Positions 26,501 to 33,597 of a DNA stretch of 47,511 nt are shown here, in pieces; position 1 is the first letter of the stretch; each line of letters starts with the position of its first letter. The translations under genes and the position numbers were made by a program. A model generated the notes under the pieces. It worked only from the letters and a program-made list of their open reading frames with translations, had not been told where the DNA came from and did not search any database. The stretch is from Caballeronia glathei (GTDB lineage Bacteria; Pseudomonadota; Gammaproteobacteria; Burkholderiales; Burkholderiaceae): the NCBI RefSeq assembly GCF_000698595.1, contig NZ_JFHC01000064.1, positions 1 to 47,511 on the forward strand. The letters run 5' to 3'.

Positions 26501-27144
26501 TTCACGCGCTGGTCGACTGCATCCATGTCCTCGGGCGACAGCCGGCCGGCGTTGTAATCCGCGACGACCTGAGCGTTCACGCCAGCACCGGGCGCCGCGG
26601 CTTGGGGCGCCTGAACCGTTGCGGTAGGCTGCGGACTAGCAGCGCCGCCAAGTCCAACTACGGACGGGTCAAGCCCGTACGACGCAGCACTCGGAAGCGG
26701 AGCAGCCGGGATCGGCTCGGCCTGCGGGGTATCCTGTCCGCCGCCCTTCGTGAAGTGCGACATGACGCGGTTGGTGTATGCGCGCGTTTGGCCGCCCCAA
26801 TTCGCCGGATCGGTGCCGCCAATGTACTGCGTGACCGCGCCCGCTGCGCTTCCAGTGCGCTCGATGCCCTCTTTCAGCAGATACGCAGCACCGAGAGCCG
26901 CGGCCTGAGGCGATGACGTCGGGTCGATGTTGTACTTCTTGATGATCAACTGGCGCGTCGTCGGCGTGAACTGATACGGCGTGGTTGCTCCCGCGCTCGA
27001 TACCTGATTGGCGTTCGACTTCTCGCCAGCGAGCCTGATGCTCGACAGCAAGCCAGACGGAATGCCAGCAGCAGCCGACGCAGCCTGATCCGCAGCCGCG
27101 TAGACCGGATCGCGATACGACACAGGAAAGGTATCTTTGGTCAT
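23599..27144 (-). CDS. Large DNA-ejection / internal virion protein with transglycosylase-like N-terminus
   Basis: An 1181-residue protein. The first 130 residues resemble a lytic transglycosylase: GIPSGLLSSIRLAGEKSNAN with a candidate catalytic Glu, then SSAGATTPYQFTPTT and YLLKEGIERTGSAAGAVTQY. The rest is Ala-rich helix with a Gly/Ala hydrophobic stretch (residues ~400-470) like membrane-insertion regions of P22 gp16/T7 gp16 proteins. It would be carried in the head, ejected, and help DNA cross the envelope. The ATG overlaps the stop of the preceding gene's end region (ATGA). Confidence 0.8.
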   Translation of the reverse strand: MTKDTFPVSYRDPVYAAADQAASAAAGIPSGLLSSIRLAGEKSNANQVSSAGATTPYQFTPTTRQLIIKKYNIDPTSSPQAAALGAAYLLKEGIERTGSAAGAVTQYIGGTDPANWGGQTRAYTNRVMSHFTKGGGQDTPQAEPIPAAPLPSAASYGLDPSVVGLGGAASPQPTATVQAPQAAAPGAGVNAQVVADYNAGRLSPEDMDAVDQRVKSGKLAIDPGALQRPTTAPAPNAAGASGPTQANPTTAPKPIGPQTLAAMQAGTLTPAQLATIKAGLDNGTLTMPAQAPQQAPAQDATGPQNDGYFVAGLPASAAPTAPQDPATAAKNGSTWSDVAEKAVGGVAGSLLDIASAGGRLVGANDFANQAQAAHQQIDAQMARDSSNSVAGKVAGAVGSAVPYVTMGGASLPGAVAGGAVAGAAPAVAQNKSGMEVARDAAVGAGAGAAGFGLGSVVGKGVSALAENPTVAKGIARIQEMFGKTPSAATKVAASGAAPDAQVAADIARATDNTPGGLATKLETAQAPQTPGYVPTAAELANDANVTTLQKANTNANPSIAANASANNDEAIARELAQQGTPNNPGTPANPQAADQAAEAAAQRSDALAAQGQAEVQPIAQDVAQKLQTPQFEAPVKLAQRMARDEGSTVFDDLQKARQAEAANTLEQIIGTPEQLDALKTARGAQAADDFLATHVGIPVDSPEMAALLKKPAIKKAIAQAETTAQNQGESSIFTTAQNRANANVGGAKSAPQKYVSGRGLVNAKAALDDQISAAARAGENSQVRTLQGVKNELLTVMDTAIPDYGKARANFAQASGPIDAMEAVQSRLYSAIDPVSKEVDPGKLVTAINSIKAEQMKPGIRAADKIPSDTIDALTELARHLQNKNDLTGLPAQGQEYIRRALASSEKHAGANAEFQKVLDAQSPAYKELHGAHAQNVASIESQRTSQSALAQAQEALQNADSPAGLRSIEKMLPDMEAADRAKAIALQQQKARELAMGEVQDRNLNSRGNTEFNRSTFKNASDKYSSFMSKEDAQQFANVAGDLQRQTTTYAKTGKIGGSDTAQNQSAGRRFGRNIGEAFRDSAVQSLIGGALGSAAGPFGTVGGLAAGAVTGAIGRTITQKVSSITTENAAKLLSNGKLLAAALRNYESLAARRLFVEQLSQKAGYVAGAAAANQFNSRR

Positions 27145-28502
27145 TTCGTCGGATCGAAGGAGTTTTCACCCGGCGCGGTGTAATAAGTCGGCGCAACCTT
27201 CTTTGCGAACTTCGTGAAGCTGTCGCCCGACTTGACGAGCACAGCGTTGCCGTCAGGCGTTTGGATGGTGAAATCGCGGTATGCCGGGCCGAACGACGCG
27301 TTGTTACTGCGCGCCCAATCGCCGCGCGCGTTCGACCACGCGGCCTTCGATGCGAGGAATTTCTGCCGCGCTTGAAGATACGTCGCCCATGCTTTCGGAC
27401 CGTCCGTGATCGTCGGGACGTTCGCCGCGGCCCTCGCAGTCGATGCGTCCGTGAAGTTGCCGTTGACCATGCTCGCAACCTCGCCTTGCACCACGACCGA
27501 CGCGGCTTCCTGTCGCAACTGCTGAAGCTTCGACGTGTCGCCCGTCCACTTGCGGCCAGCGTTGTCCCACGTCGCGCCGAGCACGCCGCTCGTGCCGCCG
27601 CTCTCGACCTGATTGAATGCGCCCGCAAGTTCGCCGGCTTGGTCGGCCAGCTGCTGGTTCGTCTGCCCGGCCGTGTATTCCGGCTGAGCAGCAGCAATCG
27701 CCGCGGGAGGCGCGATCAGTTGCTGATTGGTGACGCCTGTTTGGGCCGTCGTCAGACCAGTTCCAGCCTGAGTCGATTGGATTCCCGCCTCGGCTTGCTG
27801 CGGGGCATACGCGGCTGCCGTTCCAGCACGAGAAGCATCTGCATTCGCCTGAGCGACCGCTGCCGGGACTGTGTTCTGCGCCACCACCGCGCGAGCTTGG
27901 GATGTCTGGTTTGCATACAGTTGATCCGCCGTGTTCGCGCTGCCAGCGTTCAGGATCTGCGAGGCAACCTGTTTCGCCTGTTCAGGGTTCTTCGTAATCA
28001 ACGCTTCGAACGAGCGCGTCTGAGCAGCCCCGGCCGCGTCGCCCGAGTTCTCCTGACGCACCGCACGCGCCTCCAACAGTTCGAGCGCGCCGTTCGGGTC
28101 GTTCGCCTGCAACCGAGCCTGCATGCCGGCAACCGTGCTCACAGCGTCCGACGACATGCGCTGACGGATGTTGGCCCAATTCGTCTGAGCCTGATTCGTG
28201 TTCTGGTTGACCGTCTGCGCGAACTCGGGGTACTTGACCGCAAGCGCTTGATAGTCGGCCGGCTGAGCGTTCGGGTTCGACGCCAGCGCCTGCGATTCCA
28301 TCTGGAACGCCTGTTGACGCTGATTATTCGCGATCTGAAGCCCGGAGTTCGATACGGTCGCCGCGTTCGCTGCGTTGGTCGCCTGGATACGTGACGGCGC
28401 GGTCGCCGCGTTCAGCCCGATCTGCTGCCCGGACAGCGCGGCGTTCGCCATCTGCGAATCGATGCCCTTCCCGATATTCGAGAAGTCGATGAGTTCGGCC
28501 AT
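27141..28502 (-). CDS. Ejection (pilot) protein, P22 gp20-like
   Basis: A 453-residue protein, almost entirely helical, rich in Ala, Gln and Asn (NSGLQIANNQRQQAFQMESQ, QAQTNWANIRQRMSSDAV). P22 gp20 is 471 residues and has similar composition. It lies between the gp7-like and large ejection proteins, the P22 order 7-20-16. It ends with a globular segment (YRDFTIQTPDGNAVLVKSGD). Role inferred from order and composition. Confidence 0.72.
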   Translation of the reverse strand: MAELIDFSNIGKGIDSQMANAALSGQQIGLNAATAPSRIQATNAANAATVSNSGLQIANNQRQQAFQMESQALASNPNAQPADYQALAVKYPEFAQTVNQNTNQAQTNWANIRQRMSSDAVSTVAGMQARLQANDPNGALELLEARAVRQENSGDAAGAAQTRSFEALITKNPEQAKQVASQILNAGSANTADQLYANQTSQARAVVAQNTVPAAVAQANADASRAGTAAAYAPQQAEAGIQSTQAGTGLTTAQTGVTNQQLIAPPAAIAAAQPEYTAGQTNQQLADQAGELAGAFNQVESGGTSGVLGATWDNAGRKWTGDTSKLQQLRQEAASVVVQGEVASMVNGNFTDASTARAAANVPTITDGPKAWATYLQARQKFLASKAAWSNARGDWARSNNASFGPAYRDFTIQTPDGNAVLVKSGDSFTKFAKKVAPTYYTAPGENSFDPTK

Positions 28503-29192
28503 TTACGTCCCCGTGAAATAGATCGGATTGCCGGCGCCCGTCGTGCCGTAGGTCGGCTGATTCGCCGCGCCACCCATCGTCGAGTACGCATTCACCCCCT
28601 GCGTAATCGCGCCGATACCCGAGTTGAACGCATTCGACAGCGCGCCGGCCTGAGACGTCGCGGCGTTGGCTTGCTGGTTGTTCGCGTTGGTCGCCGCACC
28701 AGTGAACGCATTCCCGGCCGCCTGTGAGCCGCTGACCGCGTTCAGCCCGTTGCCCATCAACTGACCGTATCCAGCGAGGCGCTGCGTGATGAGCCCGTTG
28801 AGCGTGTTGATCGACGTGTTTGCGAGCGTGTTGCTCGTGTTGCTGCCGCGCAGACCGCCGGTCGCCGAGGCATTGGCAAGAATGTTCTCGTTGCCCGTCT
28901 GCATCAGCCCTTGGAACTGCGCACCGTTCTTGATGTCGCCGATTGCTTGATTCTGCGCGCCGGCGCCGTTCGAGCCGAGCAGATCCCCGTACGCCGTCAG
29001 ACCGGTTTGCCCGGCCGCGAGATACGGTGAAATCTGCTGCTGCATCGTGTCGTATTGGCGCGTCGCGAGCGCGAGATTGCTCTGCGCTGCCTGCGACTGC
29101 GCGTCTGCTGCGTCACCAGCCGCGTTGGCAGACATGGCAGATCCTGCCACGCCCGCCACGGCGACGCCCGCGCCTACCGCTGCTGCTACCAT
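28503..29192 (-). CDS. Ejection protein, P22 gp7-like (DNA transfer protein)
   Basis: A 229-residue protein. The N-terminus is hydrophobic and Ala/Gly-rich (MVAAAVGAGVAVAGVAGSAM) like P22 gp7 (229 residues), followed by QSNLALATRQYDTMQQQISP and Asn/Gln-rich helices. First of three genes in the ejection block; its stop directly abuts the next ATG. Confidence 0.75.
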   Translation of the reverse strand: MVAAAVGAGVAVAGVAGSAMSANAAGDAADAQSQAAQSNLALATRQYDTMQQQISPYLAAGQTGLTAYGDLLGSNGAGAQNQAIGDIKNGAQFQGLMQTGNENILANASATGGLRGSNTSNTLANTSINTLNGLITQRLAGYGQLMGNGLNAVSGSQAAGNAFTGAATNANNQQANAATSQAGALSNAFNSGIGAITQGVNAYSTMGGAANQPTYGTTGAGNPIYFTGT

Positions 29193-29195
29193 AGG

Positions 29196-29606
29196 TCACC
29201 CCACCGAAGATTGATATGTGCCTGCCAAAAAGTACGTCCCTGCTGACAGCGCCGCGCCGTCATAGCGAAACAACCTGAGATCCGCTGAATCCGGGTCGAT
29301 AACCCCGGTCACTGCGACACCTGCGGCTGATATGCCAGGAATAACGCCCCTCTGGCTGCTCAATCCTTGGTGAGTAAATGGAAGCGATACGCTCGGGAAA
29401 CCGCCCGGCGTGACCAACGTAATTTCAACGTAGATGTTCGTGCCGATCGACGAGAACACAGCCGTTGCTGTGCCGCCCGACACAACCGGGTCGTAGCCAT
29501 TCATTGCGCTACCGTTCACCACGTTCCCGATAGCATCCGCAACGGCCGAATCTCCGTTGAGAGCGGACGTCAGGAACATCTGCGGGATGCGAGTTAGGTT
29601 CGCCAT
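29196..29606 (-). CDS. Virion-associated hypothetical protein
   Basis: A 136-residue β-rich protein starting MANLTRIPQMFLTSALNGD. It lies one base after the gp10-like stop, in the place where P22 has gp26/gp14. It resembles head or tail decoration proteins in composition but not clearly a tail needle, as no coiled coil is present. Start at the ATG after the gp10 stop. Confidence 0.62.
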   Translation of the reverse strand: MANLTRIPQMFLTSALNGDSAVADAIGNVVNGSAMNGYDPVVSGGTATAVFSSIGTNIYVEITLVTPGGFPSVSLPFTHQGLSSQRGVIPGISAAGVAVTGVIDPDSADLRLFRYDGAALSAGTYFLAGTYQSSVG

Positions 29607-29607
29607 G

Positions 29608-31317
29608 TCAGGTCGCCAGCGGTTCGAGTTCGACGTCCAGCCCAAACCAAGTGACATGAGCTGTCGTCACGTGATCGATCCGAACCTGCATCTTGTTGCG
29701 CGTCAGACCGCCTGGAAGCCATCGGATGCGCTTGCTATAGCCACCGCGCGTAACCGCCCGCGTGTAGCGCGTCTGCGACCAGCGAATCCCGTCCGACGAG
29801 TAGGTCATGGCGATACGCGACGTGTCGCCGGCCTGCCCCGTGATGCACTTCAGTTCGACCGACCGGAGCCCCGCTGATGCCAGCGGCAGCATAACCATAG
29901 GGCTCGAAGTGCGATGCAGTACAGGAGCGCCATAGTGACCGCCAGTAGTGCTATCCAAGAATCCGACACGGTTGTCAGCAAGATCGCCGCAAGCCCACAT
30001 GCCGTTGAAACGTACAAAATTGCGAGCGCGATAGAAATCATTGGCTTCCGCTCCGCTGTTCAGTTGCGTCCAGAACTTCACGCCGAGCCCGGCCGTTGCT
30101 GTGGCGTCGAACACCAGCGTCTTATCCGGCAGGTGCACGTACAGCAGTTCCGAGTCTTCAAACGAGATCGCCTCAAGCGTCACCACCGCGACCTGTGCGG
30201 CCGACAGCTTCGCCAACTCGAAGTCGACCGCCGCGGAACTGATCTTCGCCGGCGCGTTGCCGTTGAGCATCCATACGCCGTTCGGCATGTTCCGGCCGCC
30301 GCCAATCCACGCGAGCGAGCGGTTGAAATAGCACATCGTCTGGCGGGACACGCAGCCGATGTCGAACGTGTAAGACTGCTGCACGGTGAACGGGAAGTTA
30401 TTCCCGCCCGTGTTAGCCATCGTCTGAGTGGTGTTCACTCCGTGCACATACAGCTGATTGTTCAGCTTGAAGATTGCCGTGATGCCGTCCGGATCGTATT
30501 CCGCGCTCCCGAAGTAGCCAGGGAAGAACGTCAGGTTCACCAGCGAGCTAACCCAGACGTCCACGCCGTCCGTTACGATCACATAGCCAGCCATGAAGCA
30601 CGCGTCGACGATCGGCGTGATGCCGGCCGACAGGCTCATATTCACTGGCAGGAAGTTGCCGACGCTCGTCCACACGATATTGAACGTCGCCCCCGTTCCT
30701 CCACCGCTAGACAGCACTTGCGGCGCTGGATTCGCCGGGATGAAGTTCGTCAGCACGCGCTGCTGAGTCGTAACTGCAACGGCCGTGATGACACCAGACG
30801 ATACCGCCGTAACGGTCAGAGTCGCGAAGCACCCAAGCGGGCCAATCGTGATCGTGTCGCCGACGTTGTAGCCGGTGCCGCCGCTCACCGCAGTTGCGCC
30901 GGTCGCGTTGCTATAACCGGTCGGCGCGTAGTAATACAGAAGGCCAGCGCTCACGATGATCAGATTATCGAAGCTGTAGTCTAGACGGCACTTCAGGCCA
31001 TCATTAACAACACCCCCGAGTAGCGTGCGCGTTCCGTCAGCAGCGTATGCATAGACCGACGAGCCCTGCACGCGGTACATCTTGTCTTTCCACAGGATAC
31101 CGCCGCGGTCCGACTCGCCGATCGCCGAGGAAGGAAGCCATTGCGTCAGGCCGCCGTGGGATGTGCACGTGCCGGGCTTGTCCTTCGTCGGGATCTGGCG
31201 CAGCTTGAGATTGACCGCGAATCCGCCCTGCACATTCCCGTCGTCAGTCGTGCTCGTTCCCCCGGTCATTAACGGCACCGGGAGCGATTGCGTATTAGCC
31301 AACGGGACTTGAGCCAT
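29608..31317 (-). CDS. Tail accessory protein, P22 gp10-like DNA stabilisation factor
   Basis: A 569-residue β-rich protein. N-terminal LPVPLMTGGTSTTDDGNVQG and the phrases VYAYAADGTRTLLGG, YVIVTDGVDVWVSSL, LNNQLYVHGVNTTQTMANTG match the Phage_stabilise family; P22 gp10 is 472 residues. Here a region at 145-215 adds about 70 residues (YNVGDTITIGPLGCFATL). It closes the tail hub beneath gp4 and holds packaged DNA. Start overlaps the upstream stop (TGATG). Confidence 0.85.
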   Translation of the reverse strand: MAQVPLANTQSLPVPLMTGGTSTTDDGNVQGGFAVNLKLRQIPTKDKPGTCTSHGGLTQWLPSSAIGESDRGGILWKDKMYRVQGSSVYAYAADGTRTLLGGVVNDGLKCRLDYSFDNLIIVSAGLLYYYAPTGYSNATGATAVSGGTGYNVGDTITIGPLGCFATLTVTAVSSGVITAVAVTTQQRVLTNFIPANPAPQVLSSGGGTGATFNIVWTSVGNFLPVNMSLSAGITPIVDACFMAGYVIVTDGVDVWVSSLVNLTFFPGYFGSAEYDPDGITAIFKLNNQLYVHGVNTTQTMANTGGNNFPFTVQQSYTFDIGCVSRQTMCYFNRSLAWIGGGRNMPNGVWMLNGNAPAKISSAAVDFELAKLSAAQVAVVTLEAISFEDSELLYVHLPDKTLVFDATATAGLGVKFWTQLNSGAEANDFYRARNFVRFNGMWACGDLADNRVGFLDSTTGGHYGAPVLHRTSSPMVMLPLASAGLRSVELKCITGQAGDTSRIAMTYSSDGIRWSQTRYTRAVTRGGYSKRIRWLPGGLTRNKMQVRIDHVTTAHVTWFGLDVELEPLAT

Positions 31318-31688
31318 CAGGGATTCGCGTTGCTCGGGCTGTAGAAGATGTCAGCGCCCGACGTGTTCGCCGCGGCCAGCACCGTCGCGTCAGTGTCAGC
31401 CGGGTTCAGCGTGACCGCGATCGCGAGCCCGTTCTTCAGCGACAGCGGCTTCACGCCGAAATTGGCGAACACCTGCACGTTCGCCGGCAGCATGACCGTC
31501 ATCATCGGCAGATCGGTGCCGAGCGTCGGCGCCTTCGCCAAGTCGAAAATCTTCAGGTAGCACGTGACCGTCGCCCATCCGCTAATCCCGTCCAGATCGC
31601 TCGGAAAGCCGGACAGCATGCTTGCGTTGGTCGTCGCTGCGGTGACAAGGTGCTTCGTCTTGAGCGGGCTGACTGCGGTAACGTACAT
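31317..31688 (-). CDS. Structural hypothetical protein between gp4- and gp10-like genes
   Basis: A 123-residue β-rich protein beginning MYVTAVSPLKTKHLVTAATT and containing two strands with Asn/Ala turns. It is coupled to the gp10-like gene. Probably a small head or tail component; family not recognised. The long upstream frame overlaps two other genes and was discarded. Confidence 0.65.
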   Translation of the reverse strand: MYVTAVSPLKTKHLVTAATTNASMLSGFPSDLDGISGWATVTCYLKIFDLAKAPTLGTDLPMMTVMLPANVQVFANFGVKPLSLKNGLAIAVTLNPADTDATVLAAANTSGADIFYSPSNANP

Positions 31689-31696
31689 GTGTGCTC

Positions 31697-31909
31697 CTAG
31701 AGCGCGACTTTGATCACATTGCCGGCGCTGGTATCGATCCACAGCTCGCCCGATCCCGCTGCCGGTTGCACGGTCGGTAGTTGATTCAGCACTTGCAGAA
31801 GCAGATTGATCGACGTGCGCTGAGTCGTGCCGCTGGACTGCGCGTAGATCGGAACCTGATCGGCGAGGTTCGGCGTCTGGTCGAAGCAGAGATTGTTGAT
31901 CGTTGCCAT
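31697..31909 (-). CDS. Small tail protein sharing the tailspike N-terminal module
   Basis: A 70-residue protein (MATINNLCFDQTPNLADQVP...). Its first 39 residues align without gaps to the start of the tailspike at 12559: shared M.TI..LC, D..PI, G.T and I..L positions. The end (GELWIDTSAGNVIKVAL) is a fibre-like phrase. It starts inside the gp4-like stop codon. It may occupy or cap the site where the tailspike docks. Confidence 0.65.
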   Translation of the reverse strand: MATINNLCFDQTPNLADQVPIYAQSSGTTQRTSINLLLQVLNQLPTVQPAAGSGELWIDTSAGNVIKVAL

Positions 31910-32430
31910 CAAAACCCCTCGATATTGTTGTTGCCCGACCACAATTCCATGTCAGGCGCCATATGCGAATCCGGGCCTGCATCGAGCTTCGGCGGCCGCT
32001 GCGGGTAAAACTGAACTCCATCAGCCCACGGCTGATTCCCAGACCCGACAGGCATGTTGCTCGGGCGCTGATACTGTGGGATTGGCTTGTTGAAGAACAG
32101 CAAGTTATCCCGCGCGATCTTCAACTGAGCGACCGTGACCGAATGCAACGACTTGCCAATGCTCGGCGCCGCGACGATCGCAGCGGACAGAATCACGAGA
32201 TTGACCAGCGCGGTCGGAATGTTCACTTCGGTCGACAGGTTAGAGACGCCCGGCGCATCGGCGAATTGCCAGCCAGGAATACGCGCGCCCTTGCTCTCCA
32301 ACTCGGCCAGATTCGCATCCAGGCGATTGCTGATGCGTTCCAAGTCTTCCGGCTCGAAATCGTAGACTGCGCCGCTCAGTCCAAGCTCAGCGAGGCCCTG
32401 TTCGACGAAGTACGATTTCGGGGCTCTCAC
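31909..32430 (-). CDS. Head-to-tail adaptor, P22 gp4-like
   Basis: A 173-residue protein; P22 gp4 is 166. Features: LAELGLSGAVYDFEPEDLER, NLAELESKGARIPGWQFADA and a conserved helix FFNKPIPQYQRPSNMPVGSG. It forms a ring under the portal and binds gp10 and the tailspike. P22 gp4 also has weak muramidase activity; I see no separate catalytic motif here. ATGA overlaps on both sides. Confidence 0.83.
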   Translation of the reverse strand: MRAPKSYFVEQGLAELGLSGAVYDFEPEDLERISNRLDANLAELESKGARIPGWQFADAPGVSNLSTEVNIPTALVNLVILSAAIVAAPSIGKSLHSVTVAQLKIARDNLLFFNKPIPQYQRPSNMPVGSGNQPWADGVQFYPQRPPKLDAGPDSHMAPDMELWSGNNNIEGF

Positions 32431-32654
32431 GACGCGTCCTTCTTGGCGTCCCGCGCTGCCTTCGTGCGCCCGTCGACCTTCTCTTCGACTGGCTTATCAG
32501 CCGCTTCCAACGCCGCATGCGCCGACGTGAACCAGCCCGCGGCGATATGCTCAGCGTGCTCGATCTCGTCCACGACCTTCTGCACGAGCTTGTTCCACAC
32601 AACCTCGCCCTCTCCGAGCGCATCGGCAATCGGCTTGAAAATGGCAATCGTCAT
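32427..32654 (-). CDS. Small helical hypothetical protein upstream of the gp4-like gene
   Basis: A 75-residue amphipathic helical protein (MTIAIFKPIADALGEGEVVW ... VDEIEHAEHIAAGWFTSAHA) with a Lys/Ala/Asp-rich tail. The start is the ATG at 32654, after AGGTGT; an earlier ATG in frame would run through the tRNA-like element. Function unknown. Confidence 0.6.
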   Translation of the reverse strand: MTIAIFKPIADALGEGEVVWNKLVQKVVDEIEHAEHIAAGWFTSAHAALEAADKPVEEKVDGRTKAARDAKKDAS

Positions 32655-32674
32655 AGGTGACACCTCGTAAAATT

Positions 32675-32747
32675 TGGAGGGAAGGCGAGGATTCGAACCT
32701 CGCTTCACGCCGGCGGCGCTTTCCTCTACCCTACTTACCGCCTCCGC
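32675..32747 (-). tRNA. tRNA-like element: intact T-arm, acceptor and CCA, no valid anticodon arm (degenerate)
   Basis: On the minus strand a canonical T-arm (CGAGG-TTCGAAT-CCTCG, 32702-32686) is followed by acceptor strand CCTTCCC, discriminator T and an encoded CCA (32677-32675). The upstream GCGGAGG (32747-32741) pairs with the acceptor strand with one mismatch and one G-U. The 38 bases between are three short of normal, hold a D-loop-like GGGTAGAG, but give no 7-base anticodon loop with U33. I read it as a degenerate phage tRNA or the captured 3' half of one. It lies in a 266-bp gene-free gap between packaging and tail genes. Confidence 0.4.
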
Positions 32748-32920
32748 CGTATGTGCACATACGCGCGGCGCAGATTTTCAGCTTCCCGTTGACTCAAAAG
32801 TGCTTCTCGCGCGGATCGCAGCACGTCTCACCCTCACCAACCTCCCGCGCGCACCACCAGCAACGCAGAATGCTTAGGTTTCCTGCGTATTTTATCTTAA
32901 ATGGGATATATATCAACGCT

Positions 32921-33169
32921 TTACGACTTCGCCTTGACAATGTTCACCTGCACAGCCGGCGCGCCTTCCTTCCCGCTCAACTCAAGCGACGATTGCGACA
33001 GGTCCGGCACGCTCTTGCGCAGCAGGATCTCTATCGCCTTCAATCGCCCCATCGGGATTTCGGATTCCGTAACACCAAGTGCATAATTCTGCAAGACATT
33101 TATTAGCTGACTTGCCTGAATTTTTGCTCTCACATCCTCTTGGTGCGTCTTGCGTAGACGCGCTGCCAT
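32921..33169 (-). CDS. Putative small terminase-like protein
   Basis: An 82-residue protein: basic helix (RLRKTHQEDVRAKIQASQLI) followed by LKAIEILLRKSVPDLSQSSL. This resembles short phage proteins often labelled terminase small subunit, with a helix-turn-helix-like front and an assembly helix. It is the first gene before the virion block, the usual place of the small terminase. Much shorter than P22 gp3 (162), so the role is tentative. Confidence 0.5.
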   Translation of the reverse strand: MAARLRKTHQEDVRAKIQASQLINVLQNYALGVTESEIPMGRLKAIEILLRKSVPDLSQSSLELSGKEGAPAVQVNIVKAKS

Positions 33170-33170
33170 T

Positions 33171-33353
33171 TCACCCTCCCTTGCTCGCCTCTACCGCGAT
33201 TTCATCCCGCAGGATCTGAGCAGCAGCGATCAACTCGCCCGCTTCCTTCCATGCCGCGTCGCTTCCACCCTGCGCGGTCATCTGATCCAGCCGGGTGACG
33301 CGCTTCTTGACTTCGACCAGCCATGCTGCGCTGTTGGATTCTTTCAGTATCAT
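33171..33353 (-). CDS. Small helical hypothetical protein
   Basis: A 60-residue protein (MILKESNSAAWLVEVKKRVT...) composed of two helices, separated by one base from the genes on either side. It belongs to the same operon as the putative small terminase. No known motif. Confidence 0.6.
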   Translation of the reverse strand: MILKESNSAAWLVEVKKRVTRLDQMTAQGGSDAAWKEAGELIAAAQILRDEIAVEASKGG

Positions 33354-33354
33354 T

Positions 33355-33594
33355 TCAATTCCCCGCTTTGAATGTCACATAAACGTTCATGTCACCGGGC
33401 ATCGCCATATTCCGCTGCATGACCACATGCACGTTCCGGCATAGCTCACGAGCCTTGGCATCTGCAATTTCCGAGATGACCGGATCGATGTGCTCGTGGA
33501 TGACGCGCTTAATTTCCGCGCAAATCGTCTCCTGGACGTTATTCGCTATTGCGTCCGCCGCATGCGTCATCGGCGATGTGATCGTCATTGCCAT
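33355..33594 (-). CDS. Hypothetical protein of the packaging region
   Basis: A 79-residue helical protein with ETICAEIKRVIHEHIDPVIS, then RNVHVVMQRNMAMPGDMNVY and a β-end. It sits between the metallophosphoesterase and small terminase-like genes. The start could be ATG at 33594 or 33588. Function unknown. Confidence 0.58.
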   Translation of the reverse strand: MAMTITSPMTHAADAIANNVQETICAEIKRVIHEHIDPVISEIADAKARELCRNVHVVMQRNMAMPGDMNVYVTFKAGN

Positions 33595-33597
33595 TTC

